Shown here: piece after piece, positions 51,145-59,784 of the stretch
How positions within the stretch are numbered: position 1 is the stretch's first letter
Layout of the letters: each line of letters starts with the position of its first letter
NCBI RefSeq assembly: GCF_029338235.1
Contig: NZ_CP119785.1
Coordinates: forward strand, 2,046,001-2,110,000
Length of the DNA: 64,000 nucleotides
Origin: Haloarcula rara
GTDB taxonomy: Archaea; Halobacteriota; Halobacteria; Halobacteriales; Haloarculaceae
Direction: 5' to 3'
Notes under the pieces: model-generated
Told to the model about the DNA's origin: nothing
Seen by the model: only the letters and a program-made list of their open reading frames with translations
Database searches by the model: none
Made by a program: the position numbers and the translations under genes

Positions 51145-52536
51145 ATGGCAGATTACGACATCATCGTGCTCGGCGGCGGGACCGGCTGCCTGGTCGCCAC
51201 TGCGGCCGCCGACGCGGGGCTGGAGACGGCACTCGTCGAGCGCGGTCGGCTCGGCGGGACCTGTCTGAACCGCGGCTGTAACCCCTCGAAGAAGCTCATC
51301 CACCGCGCGGACGTCGCCGAGGCGGTCCGCCACGCCGACGGGCTCGGCATCGACGCCTCGGTCGACGGCGTCGCGTTCGGCGATATCGTCGCCGACGTGA
51401 CGGCGACCATCACGGAGGAAGCCGAAGCGAAGGCCCAGCGCGCCCGCGAACGGGACGGACTCACCTTCTACCAAGCCGAGGGCCGCTTCGTCGGCCCCCA
51501 CACGGTGGCGGTCGACACCGGCGAGGGACTCGGTGGCGACCGGTTCACCGCCGAGCGAATCGTCCTCGCCGGGGGCTCGCGGCCGATGATTCCAGCGGCC
51601 ATCGACGGGATCGACGAAACGTCGTTTCTGACGAGCGCCGACGCGCTCCGGCTCGAAGCGCTCCCCGAACGGCTGCTCGTCGTCGGCGGCGGCTACATCG
51701 CCGTCGAGATGGGTCACTTCTTCGGCCAGATGGGCAGCGACGTGACCGTCGTCGGCCGCGGCGACGTACTCCTCGACCGCGAGGACGCGGCTATCGCCGA
51801 GCGTCTCACTGAGGCCTACCGGGCGAAACACGACCTGAAGCTTGGGTTCTCGGCGACGGCTATCGCGGACGACGACGGCGAACGCGTGGTCACGGCCGAG
51901 TCCGAGGGCGGCGAGGAAACCGAACTCCGCGGCGACCGACTCCTGCTGGCGACCGGCCGGCGGCCCAACAGCGACCTGTGGAACGTCTCGGCGGCCGGCA
52001 TCGAGACCGACGAGCAGGGGTTCGTCGAGACCGACGACTACCTGCGTACGTCGGTCGAGGGCGTCTACGCCATCGGCGACATCGCGGGCAACTATATGTT
52101 CAAACACTCGGGCGATACGGAAGCCGAGTACGCCGTCGCGAACGCCGTCCACGGGAACGAGCGGGCCGTCGAGTACCCGGGGATGGCCCACGCCGTCTTC
52201 GGGTCGCCACAGGTCGCCGGCTTCGGCGCGACGGAGGGCGACGTCGACGGCGAGTACGCTGTCGGGACCTGCGCCTACGACGACACGGCGCTCGGGGCGG
52301 CGCTGCGCGACGAGGGCGGCTTCGCGAAGGCTATCGTGGACGAGGACGGGGAGATACTGGGCTGTCACGTCGTCGGGCCCGAAGCGTCGACGCTCATCCA
52401 CGAGGTGAGCACGGCCGTCGCGGCCGGGGCTGACGCCCAGGATATCGCGGCGACGATACACGTCCACCCCGCGCTCTCGGAGGTCGTCCAGGGCGCGTTC
52501 CGCGATGCCGTCGATTACGGACACGACGGTCTTTGA
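51145..52536 (+). CDS. FAD-dependent pyridine nucleotide-disulfide oxidoreductase (dihydrolipoyl dehydrogenase-like)
   Basis: 463 residues from ATG 51145. N-terminal FAD site YDIIVLGGGTGCLVATAAAD, redox-active pair Cys40/Cys45 in GGTCLNRGCNPSKK (Asn at the position usually Ile or Val), the central NAD(P) site LLVVGGGYIAVEMGHFFGQM, FAD ATGD-type VEGVYAIGDIAGN, and the dimer-domain active-site TIHVHPALSEVVQGAF with His-Glu pair. It is a class I flavoprotein reductase; the substrate could be a low-molecular thiol disulfide such as bis-gamma-glutamylcystine, lipoamide or other. The second such enzyme in the window is at 59774. A gene of azf type follows 69 bases later. Confidence 0.85.
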   Translation: MADYDIIVLGGGTGCLVATAAADAGLETALVERGRLGGTCLNRGCNPSKKLIHRADVAEAVRHADGLGIDASVDGVAFGDIVADVTATITEEAEAKAQRARERDGLTFYQAEGRFVGPHTVAVDTGEGLGGDRFTAERIVLAGGSRPMIPAAIDGIDETSFLTSADALRLEALPERLLVVGGGYIAVEMGHFFGQMGSDVTVVGRGDVLLDREDAAIAERLTEAYRAKHDLKLGFSATAIADDDGERVVTAESEGGEETELRGDRLLLATGRRPNSDLWNVSAAGIETDEQGFVETDDYLRTSVEGVYAIGDIAGNYMFKHSGDTEAEYAVANAVHGNERAVEYPGMAHAVFGSPQVAGFGATEGDVDGEYAVGTCAYDDTALGAALRDEGGFAKAIVDEDGEILGCHVVGPEASTLIHEVSTAVAAGADAQDIAATIHVHPALSEVVQGAFRDAVDYGHDGL

Positions 52537-52605
52537 GACACTCTTTCCCAGCCCAAACGCGACCGCACAGTCAGGCCGGGAACCTACACCTATCGAGAAT
52601 ATAAC

Positions 52606-53381
52606 ATGACTATGGTCAGAATCGCGCTCACCGGAGCGGCGGGCAACGTCGGCCGAGAACTCGTCGACGCCTTCGGCGACCACGACGTGGTCTCCTTTAC
52701 CGACTCCGAGACCGACGACATCGACGGTGAACTGTTCGACGTGACCGACCCCGACGATGTGCTGGCGAAACTCGACACCTTCGACGCCGTCGTCCACCTC
52801 GCGGGAGCCGCATCGCCCGAGGCCGAGTGGGAGACGGTCGCCGAGACGAACGTCGAGGGGACGAAACACGTCCTCGACGCCGCCGTCGAGAACGGTATCG
52901 ACCGGGTCGTCTTCGCCTCCTCGAACCACGCCGTCGGCGCCTACAACTCCGCCGACGACGACCCCGAGACGACGACGCTGACCGACAGCCGCCCCGTCCG
53001 CGGCGACGCGCCCGCCGCGCCGGACTCCTTCTACGGCGTGAGCAAGCCGCCTGCGAGGCCCTGACGAACTACTACGCCGAGCGCCACAGCCTCGAGGTCG
53101 TCACCCTCCGTATCGGGTGGTACATGACCGAGGCCGACCTGCGCGAGGCGACCGGCGACGACGTCGACCCGGGCCGGGACCGCTTCGCGCGGGCGACGTG
53201 GCTTTCCCCCCGGGACTGTCGGGCCATCCACCGGCGGGCGGCGACGGCCGACCTCCCCGAGAGCCCCGTCACGCTCAACGCCGTCTCGCGCAACGACCGG
53301 CGCTACTTCACTCTCACCGAGACGATGCAGACGCTGGGGTATCGACCACGGGACAACGCCGAGGAAGTTCTGGCGGGGTGA
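52606..53381 (+). pseudogene. Azf-like NAD-dependent (glucose-6-phosphate) dehydrogenase, frameshifted
   Basis: SDR-type protein: VRIALTGAAGNVGRELVDAF, VVHLAGAASPEAEWETVAET, VFASSNHAVGAYN and, after the frameshift, ACEALTNYYAERHSLEVVTL-RIGW and WLSPRDCRAIHRR. The first frame runs 52606-53064, ending at FYGVSKPPARP; reading resumes one base earlier as SKAACEAL. One G is missing at 53046 (AAGCC where AAGGCC would keep YGVSKAA, the Tyr-x3-Lys site). Rebuilt, it has about 258 residues. The pattern resembles haloarchaeal Azf, an NAD-dependent glucose-6-phosphate dehydrogenase, but the substrate is not certain. The start may be ATG 52606 or 52612. Loss of activity or a sequencing error both fit. 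Confidence 0.7.
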
Positions 53382-53425
53382 CCCCCCGAATCACGTGGGA
53401 CGGGTGGGCCCCGCGCACCGACCAG

Positions 53426-54382
53426 TCACGAGAACGACGGTAACACCGCTTCCTCGTAGAGGTCGACCATCGCCTGCTGGTCGTCGCCGATCTGCATCGT
53501 GTAGACGTGGTCGTAGCCGGCGTCGATAGCGGTCTGGATGCTGTCGATGTGGGCCTGTGGGTCAGGGTCCGTGATGATGCTGCTCTCGGCGATATCGCCC
53601 TCGGAGACCATCTGAGTCGCCTGTTCGAACAGCGCCGGCGTCGCCAGCTCGCTGTTCAGCTCGCCCGGTAGCGCCGAGTTGGGCCACTTCTCGTAAGCGG
53701 TCGCGACCGCCTCGGCCTCGGTCTCGGCGACACACGCCTGGAGCTGACAGAAACGGGGCCCCTCGCCGCCGTGGTCCTCCCAGGTCTCGATGGCCTCCTG
53801 TGGGCCGACCGACCAGAACCCGTCACCGAACTCGGCCGCGGCGGTCGCGGCTCGCTCGCCGTAGGCGGAGACACAGACGGGCGGTGGCTCTTCGGGGAGC
53901 GTGAACAGCCGGGCGTTCTCGACGGTGTAGTGCTCCCCGCGGTGGCTGACCTCCCGGCCCGTCCAGAGCCGGTTGCAGATATCGACAGCCTCCTCGAGCA
54001 TCTCGATGCGGACGGCGTGTGCGGGCCAGCGGTCGCCCAGGACGTGCTCGTTCAAGTTCTCGCCGGTGCCGACGCCAGCGTAGAACTCGCGGCCCTCGAA
54101 CATCGCGGCGACGGTGGCGACGGCCTGGGCGTAGACGGCCGGATGGACGCGGATGATTGGCGCCGAGACGCCGACCCCGACGTCGATGTCGTCGGTCGCG
54201 GTCGCGACCCCGCCTAGCGTCGACCAGACGAACGGGGCCTCTCCCTGCTCGCTGACCCACGGGTGGTAGTGGTCCGAAATGGAGAGGAAGTCGAAGCCGG
54301 CGGCCTCCGCTCGCCGCGCGTGCTCGACGAGGTCGGTGGGGCTGTGCTCCTCGCTCGACAGCGTGTAGCCTATCTCCGTCAT
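53426..54382 (-). CDS. F420-dependent LLM-class oxidoreductase (TIGR03557 type)
   Basis: 318 residues. Luciferase-like TIM barrel: EIGYTLSSEEHSPTDLVEHA, LSISDHYHPWVSEQGEAPFV, VGVSAPIIRVHPAVYAQAVA, FYAGVGTGENLNEHVLGDRW, WTGREVSHRGEHYTVENARL and SAYGERAATAAAEFGDGFWS. The GTGENLNEH and DHYHPW phrases match the TIGR03557 group close to F420-dependent glucose-6-phosphate dehydrogenases. It reduces or oxidises a substrate with coenzyme F420; which is unknown. It converges with the Azf-like gene across 44 bases. The region before its start (54383-54735) contains a possible broken gene end. Confidence 0.85.
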   Translation of the reverse strand: MTEIGYTLSSEEHSPTDLVEHARRAEAAGFDFLSISDHYHPWVSEQGEAPFVWSTLGGVATATDDIDVGVGVSAPIIRVHPAVYAQAVATVAAMFEGREFYAGVGTGENLNEHVLGDRWPAHAVRIEMLEEAVDICNRLWTGREVSHRGEHYTVENARLFTLPEEPPPVCVSAYGERAATAAAEFGDGFWSVGPQEAIETWEDHGGEGPRFCQLQACVAETEAEAVATAYEKWPNSALPGELNSELATPALFEQATQMVSEGDIAESSIITDPDPQAHIDSIQTAIDAGYDHVYTMQIGDDQQAMVDLYEEAVLPSFS

Positions 54383-54735
54383 CGTTCCCGGGACCTAGCC
54401 TCACCCGTCCCGGGAGTGAACCCACTGCCGGCACTCGAAAGCGAGCTTTCCGTGCCCAGAGCAGGTGCCGTCGGGGCCGCTCAGAACAGGTCGTCTCGCA
54501 GCCGGCCCTCGCTGTTTCGCACCGCCGATTCCGGGGCAGTCTGGGTCGCCTCGTCGGCGTCCCAGTCGAGGCGCTCGGCCAGCTACTCGGTCGTGGACGA
54601 CTGTCTTGTCGCGGTCCCCCTCGGTTAGCGCTGCTATCGTACTACCAACAGTTCAGCGCCGGGTAGCAAAGGCCGGACCGGACGCAGTTGCAACCCAGCG
54701 GCTCATTGCTCGCTCGGTCGAACGAAGACGTGGTC
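54383..54735. other. Intergenic region with possible gene remnant
   Basis: 353 bases between two genes. The promoter of the F420 enzyme should be near 54383-54430. The stretch 54483-54630 looks coding on the minus strand but is interrupted; see separate entry. The remainder (54640-54735) holds the 5' region of the DUF892 gene; no definite TATA element seen. Confidence 0.4.
54483..54630 (-). pseudogene. Possible 3' remnant of a decayed gene
   Basis: Read on the minus strand the segment ends LAERLDWDADEATQTAPESA then VRNSEGRLRDDLF and a stop at 54483. A TAG precedes it, and upstream sense seems to continue in another frame as ALTEGDRDKTVVHDRV. Acidic, amphipathic and G/C-ending codons suggest real but broken coding sequence. 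No family recognised. Confidence 0.3.
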
Positions 54736-55227
54736 ATGACAACTGAATCAATCGAGCAACTGCTCGTCGAAGGTGTCCAGGAACTGTACTACACCGAACA
54801 ACAGCAGATCGACGCGCTGGAAACGCTCGCCGAGGAGACCGGAATCCAGGCGGCCAGTCACGCCTTTGCCAGCCACCGCGAGGAGACCGAGACACAGGTC
54901 CAGCGACTGGAGCAGGTCTTCGAAGCCCTCGGCGAGAAGCCCGAAGCCAGGGAGGACATCGTCGTGACCGCGATGATAGACGAACACGACCAGTTCGCCG
55001 GGGCAAACGACGGCGAGGTACTGGACCGGTACAACATGGCGATGGGACAGAAGACCGAACACTACGAGATAGCGGCCTACGGAAACCTCGCGTCGCTGGC
55101 GGAGAAGACCGGCCACGACGAGGCCGCCGAACTGCTGGTCGAGACGCTCCGGGAGGAACAGGACGCGCTCGACGAACTCACGGCGGCCAGCGAGCGCTTC
55201 GACGAGCAGCAGATAGCAAGCGACTGA
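54736..55227 (+). CDS. DUF892 (YciE/YciF) ferritin-like protein
   Basis: 163 residues from ATG 54736. It forms a four-helix bundle: TESIEQLLVEGVQELYYTEQ, AASHAFASHREETETQVQRL EQVF, MGQKTEHYEIAAYGNLASLA and ETLREEQDALDELTAASERF. Glu/His pairs (ELYYTEQQ, SHREETE, KTEHYE, REEQ) are in the order expected of the diiron ferritin-like site of PF05974. These proteins are stress-linked in bacteria and common in haloarchaea; whether they oxidise iron is not settled. Single-gene unit. Confidence 0.9.
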   Translation: MTTESIEQLLVEGVQELYYTEQQQIDALETLAEETGIQAASHAFASHREETETQVQRLEQVFEALGEKPEAREDIVVTAMIDEHDQFAGANDGEVLDRYNMAMGQKTEHYEIAAYGNLASLAEKTGHDEAAELLVETLREEQDALDELTAASERFDEQQIASD

Positions 55228-55245
55228 CCGGCTCGCGGCCGACGG

Positions 55246-56487
55246 TCACGGGCGGTCCCGGAACAGCGTCAGGTGGGCGACGATGGTCCGGCTCTCCAGC
55301 CCGCCTGCCAGCGCCCCCGAGAGGACCCCGATGGTGCTGATGAACGCGCCCGTCCGGACGAGGTCGACGACGCTCACGGTGGGGTCCTCGAGGCTCGGCC
55401 AGTTCGACATCAGGTTCGGCGGGAACACGACCACCTGGATGACGAGCATCACGCCCCAGACGAGCGCGAACAGGCCGGCCATCGCCAGCACCAGCACGAG
55501 GAAGACGGTGACGTTGACCAGCGCCGTGTGCTCGGTGACGACCCGGTGGCGCTTGCGCGGGAACGAGAGGTTCTGAGCGAACAGGAGATAGAGGGCGGCG
55601 ACGAGGATGCTCACCACCGCGAACAGCCCCGCCGTCAGATTTCCCATGTGAAAGCCCACGTCCCAGGACTCGGCGCTGAAGACGATGACGAGCGTCGGTG
55701 CCACCGCCGCCGTCGACAGCTTCGGCAGGGAGAGCGGAAGCAGCGGCGCCCGGCTATGGCCGAGCGCCTGCAGTATCTGTCGGGGGTTCCGGGCGGCGCT
55801 TTTGCCGTGGAAGGCGAGTCGGCCGAGTACCCCTCGCGGCGTGGCCTCCTCGGCGGGTATCTCCCCCGCGATTCTGTGGAGATACGTCTCGACGTCCGCG
55901 TCGAACTGCGGGACCGTCGCTCGGTCGGGCAGGAACTCGAACGGGTCCATGACGCCGCCACCGGCGTCGCGGTGCCGGGCGCCCAGCACGTGACCCAGGA
56001 GGTGGACCAGTAGCGTCGCCCCGTTCCAGCGGACGGCCGCGTCGTCGAGGTCGTAGGCCGGTTCGCCGCGTGGGGCGCTGCGGAGGGTCCGGGTCGAGAG
56101 GACGGCGACGCGGGCGAGCGGTGACGCGAGCCCCGGGACGAACCGCTCCCGGCTGGAGACCACCGGGACGTCCGTCACCACCACGACGGCGTCGTAGGGC
56201 CCCGCTACCATCTGGTTGGTCGCCCGGTCGAGGAACTCGGAGGGACCGCGACGGTCGTTGTCGGGAAGCGTGTGTGGCGTTTCGAGATAGAACCGCCAGG
56301 ACACGTCGGTCGCCGACGCCAGTTCGTCGACGGCGTCCTCGCCAGCCCGTGTCGCGAACGCCCGGAGTTCGTCTGTGTCGCTTCCGGGGGCGTGGGCGAG
56401 GAGGACGCCGACGTCTACCGCCAGCCCCGTCGTCCCCTCACACTCCGCGGCCAGCAGTGACGGCTCGGTTCGGGACTCACTTGCCAT
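55246..56487 (-). CDS. Membrane protein with degenerate metzincin motif
   Basis: 413 residues. N-terminal soluble part (1-215) has YDAVVVVTDVPVVSSRERFV and, at 162-172, HLLGHVLGARH, the H-x3-H-x2-G-x2-H zinc site of metzincins, followed by the Met-turn-like GGGVMDPF (Met180). The catalytic Glu expected at 163 (HExxH) is Leu. Then comes a basic amphipathic segment (GRLAFHGKSAARNPRQILQA) and a C-terminal domain (235-400) with five hydrophobic helices, ending GVLSGALAGGLESRTIVAHL. The protein may bind zinc without peptidase activity, or use another acid. Haloarchaeal homologues probably exist but no function is known. Divergent from the cyclo-ligase gene, 78 bases between starts. Confidence 0.7.
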   Translation of the reverse strand: MASESRTEPSLLAAECEGTTGLAVDVGVLLAHAPGSDTDELRAFATRAGEDAVDELASATDVSWRFYLETPHTLPDNDRRGPSEFLDRATNQMVAGPYDAVVVVTDVPVVSSRERFVPGLASPLARVAVLSTRTLRSAPRGEPAYDLDDAAVRWNGATLLVHLLGHVLGARHRDAGGGVMDPFEFLPDRATVPQFDADVETYLHRIAGEIPAEEATPRGVLGRLAFHGKSAARNPRQILQALGHSRAPLLPLSLPKLSTAAVAPTLVIVFSAESWDVGFHMGNLTAGLFAVVSILVAALYLLFAQNLSFPRKRHRVVTEHTALVNVTVFLVLVLAMAGLFALVWGVMLVIQVVVFPPNLMSNWPSLEDPTVSVVDLVRTGAFISTIGVLSGALAGGLESRTIVAHLTLFRDRP

Positions 56488-56565
56488 GCCTATGTTTCAT
56501 TGTGACGACACTTCTGGCTTTGGCAGAACCGTGAGAGCCGTGTGGCTGGCCCGCGAGGACGCGGT

Positions 56566-57297
56566 ATGGACAAGCAGGCCATCCGCGAGCGGGTGTGGGA
56601 CCGGCTGGAGGCCGACGGGGTCGCCCGGTTCCCGTTCCCGCCACACGACCGGATACCGAACTACGAAGGGGCCGTCGCGGCCGCCGAGCGGGTGACCGAG
56701 ACGGCCGTCTGGGAGCGCGCCGAGACGGTGAAGGCCAATCCCGACTCCCCACAGCTCCCGCTGCGCCGGGCCGCGCTCCGGGCGGGCAAAACAGTGTATA
56801 TGGCGGTCCCACGGCTTCGGGACCGGCGCTGTTTCTACGAGCTGGACCCGACCGAACTCGACGATATCGAGGCGGCCCCGGCGGTCTCGAACGTCGCCGA
56901 CCACGCCAGCCAGGTCAGCCCCGAGGCCGTCGGGACGCTCGATCTGGTGGTCTCGGGCTCGGTCGGGGTGACCGAGGACGGCGCCCGTATCGGCAAGGGC
57001 GAGGGGTACAGCGACCTCGAGTACGCCGTGCTCGACGAACTCGGACTGGTCGACGACACGACGCCGACGCTGACGACCGTCCACGAACTGCAGGTCCTCG
57101 ATGGGCCCGACAGTGCCGTTCCCGACGCCACCGTCCCCGTCGACGCCCACGATGTCCCGATGGACTACGTCGTCACGCCCGAACGGACCGTCGAGACCGA
57201 CACCCCGTACCCGCGCTCCGACGGCGTCGACTGGGCCGCCCTCGATGCCGACCGACTCGCCGAGATTCCAGTGCTTGCCGAGCGTGCGCCGGAGTGA
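56566..57297 (+). CDS. 5-formyltetrahydrofolate cyclo-ligase-like protein
   Basis: 243 residues from ATG 56566 (MDKQAIRERVWDRLEADGVA). Recognisable MTHFS-fold parts: ARFPFPPHDRIPNYEGAVAA, KTVYMAVPRLRDRRCFYELD, LDLVVSGSVGVTEDGARIGK with the GEGYSDLEYAVL motif (G-x-G-x2-D-x-E; MTHFS has GKGxGYYD), and VTTVHELQVLD. The family makes 5,10-methenyl-THF from 5-formyl-THF with ATP. Archaeal proteins of this group differ from bacterial enzymes in the early nucleotide-binding region and may act on other pterins or thiamine-linked compounds; some have been called MTHFS only by fold. Haloarchaea do use folates, so the call is reasonable. Confidence 0.75.
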   Translation: MDKQAIRERVWDRLEADGVARFPFPPHDRIPNYEGAVAAAERVTETAVWERAETVKANPDSPQLPLRRAALRAGKTVYMAVPRLRDRRCFYELDPTELDDIEAAPAVSNVADHASQVSPEAVGTLDLVVSGSVGVTEDGARIGKGEGYSDLEYAVLDELGLVDDTTPTLTTVHELQVLDGPDSAVPDATVPVDAHDVPMDYVVTPERTVETDTPYPRSDGVDWAALDADRLAEIPVLAERAPE

Positions 57298-57333
57298 TGC
57301 GCCGATTCGGGCTCGTCCCGCGACGGGACACAC

Positions 57334-57342
57334 GCTTATAGA
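57334..57342 (+). promoter_or_regulatory. TATA box of the 57365 zinc-ribbon gene
   Basis: CGCTTATAG lies 23-31 bases before ATG 57365 and is flanked by an A/T-rich spacer (TGTAATTTCTATAAC), consistent with a leaderless haloarchaeal promoter. Confidence 0.55.
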
Positions 57343-57364
57343 TGTGTAATTTCTATAACAGGAT

Positions 57365-57547
57365 ATGGCACACCAGCCAGAGCGACCGAAGGAGTACGTC
57401 TGTGAGAACTGCAACAACATCGTCGCGGGCGTCGCCGACGGGGAGCCGCCGGACCGCACCTACCAGCCGCCCAGAGACTGCCGGGCCTGTGGGAACTCCG
57501 AGTTCGTGGAACTTGACAACTATTCGTCGACACCCCAGGCGGAGTAA
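57365..57547 (+). CDS. Small zinc-ribbon protein
   Basis: 60 residues. Two CxxC pairs, KEYVCENCNNIVAG and RDCRACGNSEFVELD, form a rubredoxin-like/zinc-ribbon fold. No other domain. Haloarchaeal proteins of this size and spacing are common; functions are mostly unknown. It has its own TATA box and lies 67 bases after the cyclo-ligase-like gene on the same strand. Start ATG 57365 fits promoter spacing. Confidence 0.85.
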   Translation: MAHQPERPKEYVCENCNNIVAGVADGEPPDRTYQPPRDCRACGNSEFVELDNYSSTPQAE

Positions 57548-57684
57548 CCCGGCGATTACACGCGACCAGTTTTGCATTCTCGTCGTCCCGCCTCGGGAAC
57601 GGACCGCAGCGTTCTCTCGGCCGAGCCACGTGTTGGGATTGATGGCGACGCATTAATATTAGAGGAACAAAACGTGAACGTATC

Positions 57685-59784
57685 ATGGGTGAGAAACGAC
57701 GACACGGTATCGACAGACGGTCGTTCCTCGGTGGGGCAGCCGCCAGCGCCCTCGCCGGCCTGGCGGGTTGTAGCTTCCTCCCGTTCGGGCAGTCCGGCCC
57801 GACCGGCTACTGGACCGAAGGGGGCAACTTGGCACGAACGAGTTCCACCTTCGACCCGTCGAAGTCAGAAACGCCGGACTGGTTCACCGGACCGACCGAC
57901 GGGGACCAGGAGTGGCTATACGAGACGCGCAACGGAGGCTACTTCTCGACCGCCGTCGCCGTCGACGACAGTCGCGTGTTCGTCGGAAGCGAGACCGGCG
58001 TGGTCACGGCGTTCGACCTCTCAACTGGCTCGGTATCGTGGGAGCGTCGCCTCGACGCCGGCGTCCACACGGCACCGGTCGTCCGGGACGGGGCAGCTTA
58101 TATCGGTGACGGCGACAACACGCTCCACGCGCTGGCGGCGGCGGACGGTTCCGAACGCTGGACCGTCGACCTCGGGACGGACCTGCGGGCCCGGCCTGCT
58201 GCGAGCGACGCGGGCCTTCTCGTCAACACGGGCGAGGGTATCTCTGCCATCTCCTACGAAGATGGTAGCCACCAGTGGAGTACAGGCGGGACACTGCGGT
58301 CACAGCCTGTCGTCAGGGACGGGACCGTTTACGCGGCGACCGGCAACGGCGTCACCGCACTCTCGCTGACCGACGGGAGTGAGCGATGGTCGACACTCGA
58401 CAGTCGTATGGACGGTGTCGACGTCGACGGAGAGAGCGTCTACGCGACCGCCGGCGGAACCGTCTACGGGCTCGACCGCGAGGACGGCACCGAGCAGTGG
58501 CAGTACGACCTCGCGGACGGCACTACCGTTGGTCCAACCGTGGCTGACGGGACGGTGTACGCCAGCGCCGGGACTGAACACCTCGTCGCGCTGTCGGCCG
58601 CCGATGGCTCGGAGCAGTGGCGCTACGACGAGACGTTCAGCCTCGAAGGGAGCCCGACCGTCGCCGACGGGACCGTCTACGCCCCCGGCAGCGGGGACCT
58701 CCACGCGGTCGACGCCGCGACGGGGGAGGCACGATGGACCGTCGAAGGTGACCTCGGGATGACGAAACCGGTCGTACTGAGGGACCGAATCGTCGTCGCC
58801 AGCGCGGGCGGCACTGTCCACTCCCTCGAGCCGGGCGACGGGAGCGAGCAGTGGACCGCCGGCACCTATATGCAGGTCACCGGCGGGGTCGCCGTCGTCG
58901 GCGACACGGTGTACTTCGGGGACAACACGGACACTGTTTATGCGCTCTCGGCGAGCGACGGGAGCGAACAGTGGACGACCGACGTCGACGGCGAGGTCGC
59001 GTACACACCGACTGTCGCCGACGGAACTGTCTACGTTCCCGGTGAGAGCGGCTGGCTCTACGCGCTCGATGCCGAAAGCGGCGAGGAACAGTGGACCCAC
59101 GAGGAGGGGACGACAATCGCCGGCTCGGTCGCGGTGGCCAACGACACGGTGTACGTCCCCAGCGGCAACGACCGGCTGGTCGCGCTCTCGACCGACGACG
59201 GCAGCGAGCAGTGGGAGTACGAGATATCCATCGACAGTGCACCGGCTATCGCCGACGGCACGGTGTACGTCGCTGGTTTCTACGACGACCGACTGGCGGC
59301 GGTCTCGGCCGACGACGGTAGCGAGCAGTGGTCGACCTCGGTCGAGGACCTCTCGGACGTGACCCCGGCAGTCGGCAGCGACAACCTCTATGTCGTCTCT
59401 GACTCGACGCTCTACGCGTTCGACCGAGAGACCGGCGAGGAGGTGTGGGCCACGGAGGACGAGACAAACTTCTACCGGGCCCCGGCGATTACCGAGGACT
59501 ACGTCTACGCTGGCACGAGCGACGAGAAACTGGTCGCACTGGACATCGGGAACGGCGACGTCGACTGGGAGTTCGAGTTCGACGACTTCACCGAGGTGCA
59601 CGCGCCGGTCGCGACCGACGAAGCGGTGTACTTCGGCAACTCTGCCGGCGACCTCTACGCCGTCGACCTGGACGACGACAACGAGCAGTGGTCGGTCGAG
59701 ACGGAGGCGAGCGTCGAGACGGCTCCAACTGTTTTCGACGGCACCCTCTACGTCGGCGGGTGGGGCGTCCGGGCTATTCGGTAG
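57685..59784 (+). CDS. Tat-exported lipoprotein with PQQ-like beta-propeller repeats
   Basis: 699 residues. The N-terminus GIDRRSFLGGAAASALAGLA is a twin-arginine signal (Arg11-Arg12), followed by a lipobox LAGC (Cys29), so it should be exported folded and lipid-anchored. The rest is at least 12 blade-like repeats of about 40 residues with core TVYAxSxDGSEQW or VADGTVYVAG, e.g. LHALAAADGSERWTVDLG and LVALSAADGSEQWRYDETF. The tryptophan-docking repeats resemble PQQ-dependent enzymes or BamB, but no PQQ-binding site residues are evident, so a binding or scaffold role is more likely. It converges with the reductase gene, 3' ends overlapping by 11 bases. Confidence 0.9.
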   Translation: MGEKRRHGIDRRSFLGGAAASALAGLAGCSFLPFGQSGPTGYWTEGGNLARTSSTFDPSKSETPDWFTGPTDGDQEWLYETRNGGYFSTAVAVDDSRVFVGSETGVVTAFDLSTGSVSWERRLDAGVHTAPVVRDGAAYIGDGDNTLHALAAADGSERWTVDLGTDLRARPAASDAGLLVNTGEGISAISYEDGSHQWSTGGTLRSQPVVRDGTVYAATGNGVTALSLTDGSERWSTLDSRMDGVDVDGESVYATAGGTVYGLDREDGTEQWQYDLADGTTVGPTVADGTVYASAGTEHLVALSAADGSEQWRYDETFSLEGSPTVADGTVYAPGSGDLHAVDAATGEARWTVEGDLGMTKPVVLRDRIVVASAGGTVHSLEPGDGSEQWTAGTYMQVTGGVAVVGDTVYFGDNTDTVYALSASDGSEQWTTDVDGEVAYTPTVADGTVYVPGESGWLYALDAESGEEQWTHEEGTTIAGSVAVANDTVYVPSGNDRLVALSTDDGSEQWEYEISIDSAPAIADGTVYVAGFYDDRLAAVSADDGSEQWSTSVEDLSDVTPAVGSDNLYVVSDSTLYAFDRETGEEVWATEDETNFYRAPAITEDYVYAGTSDEKLVALDIGNGDVDWEFEFDDFTEVHAPVATDEAVYFGNSAGDLYAVDLDDDNEQWSVETEASVETAPTVFDGTLYVGGWGVRAIR

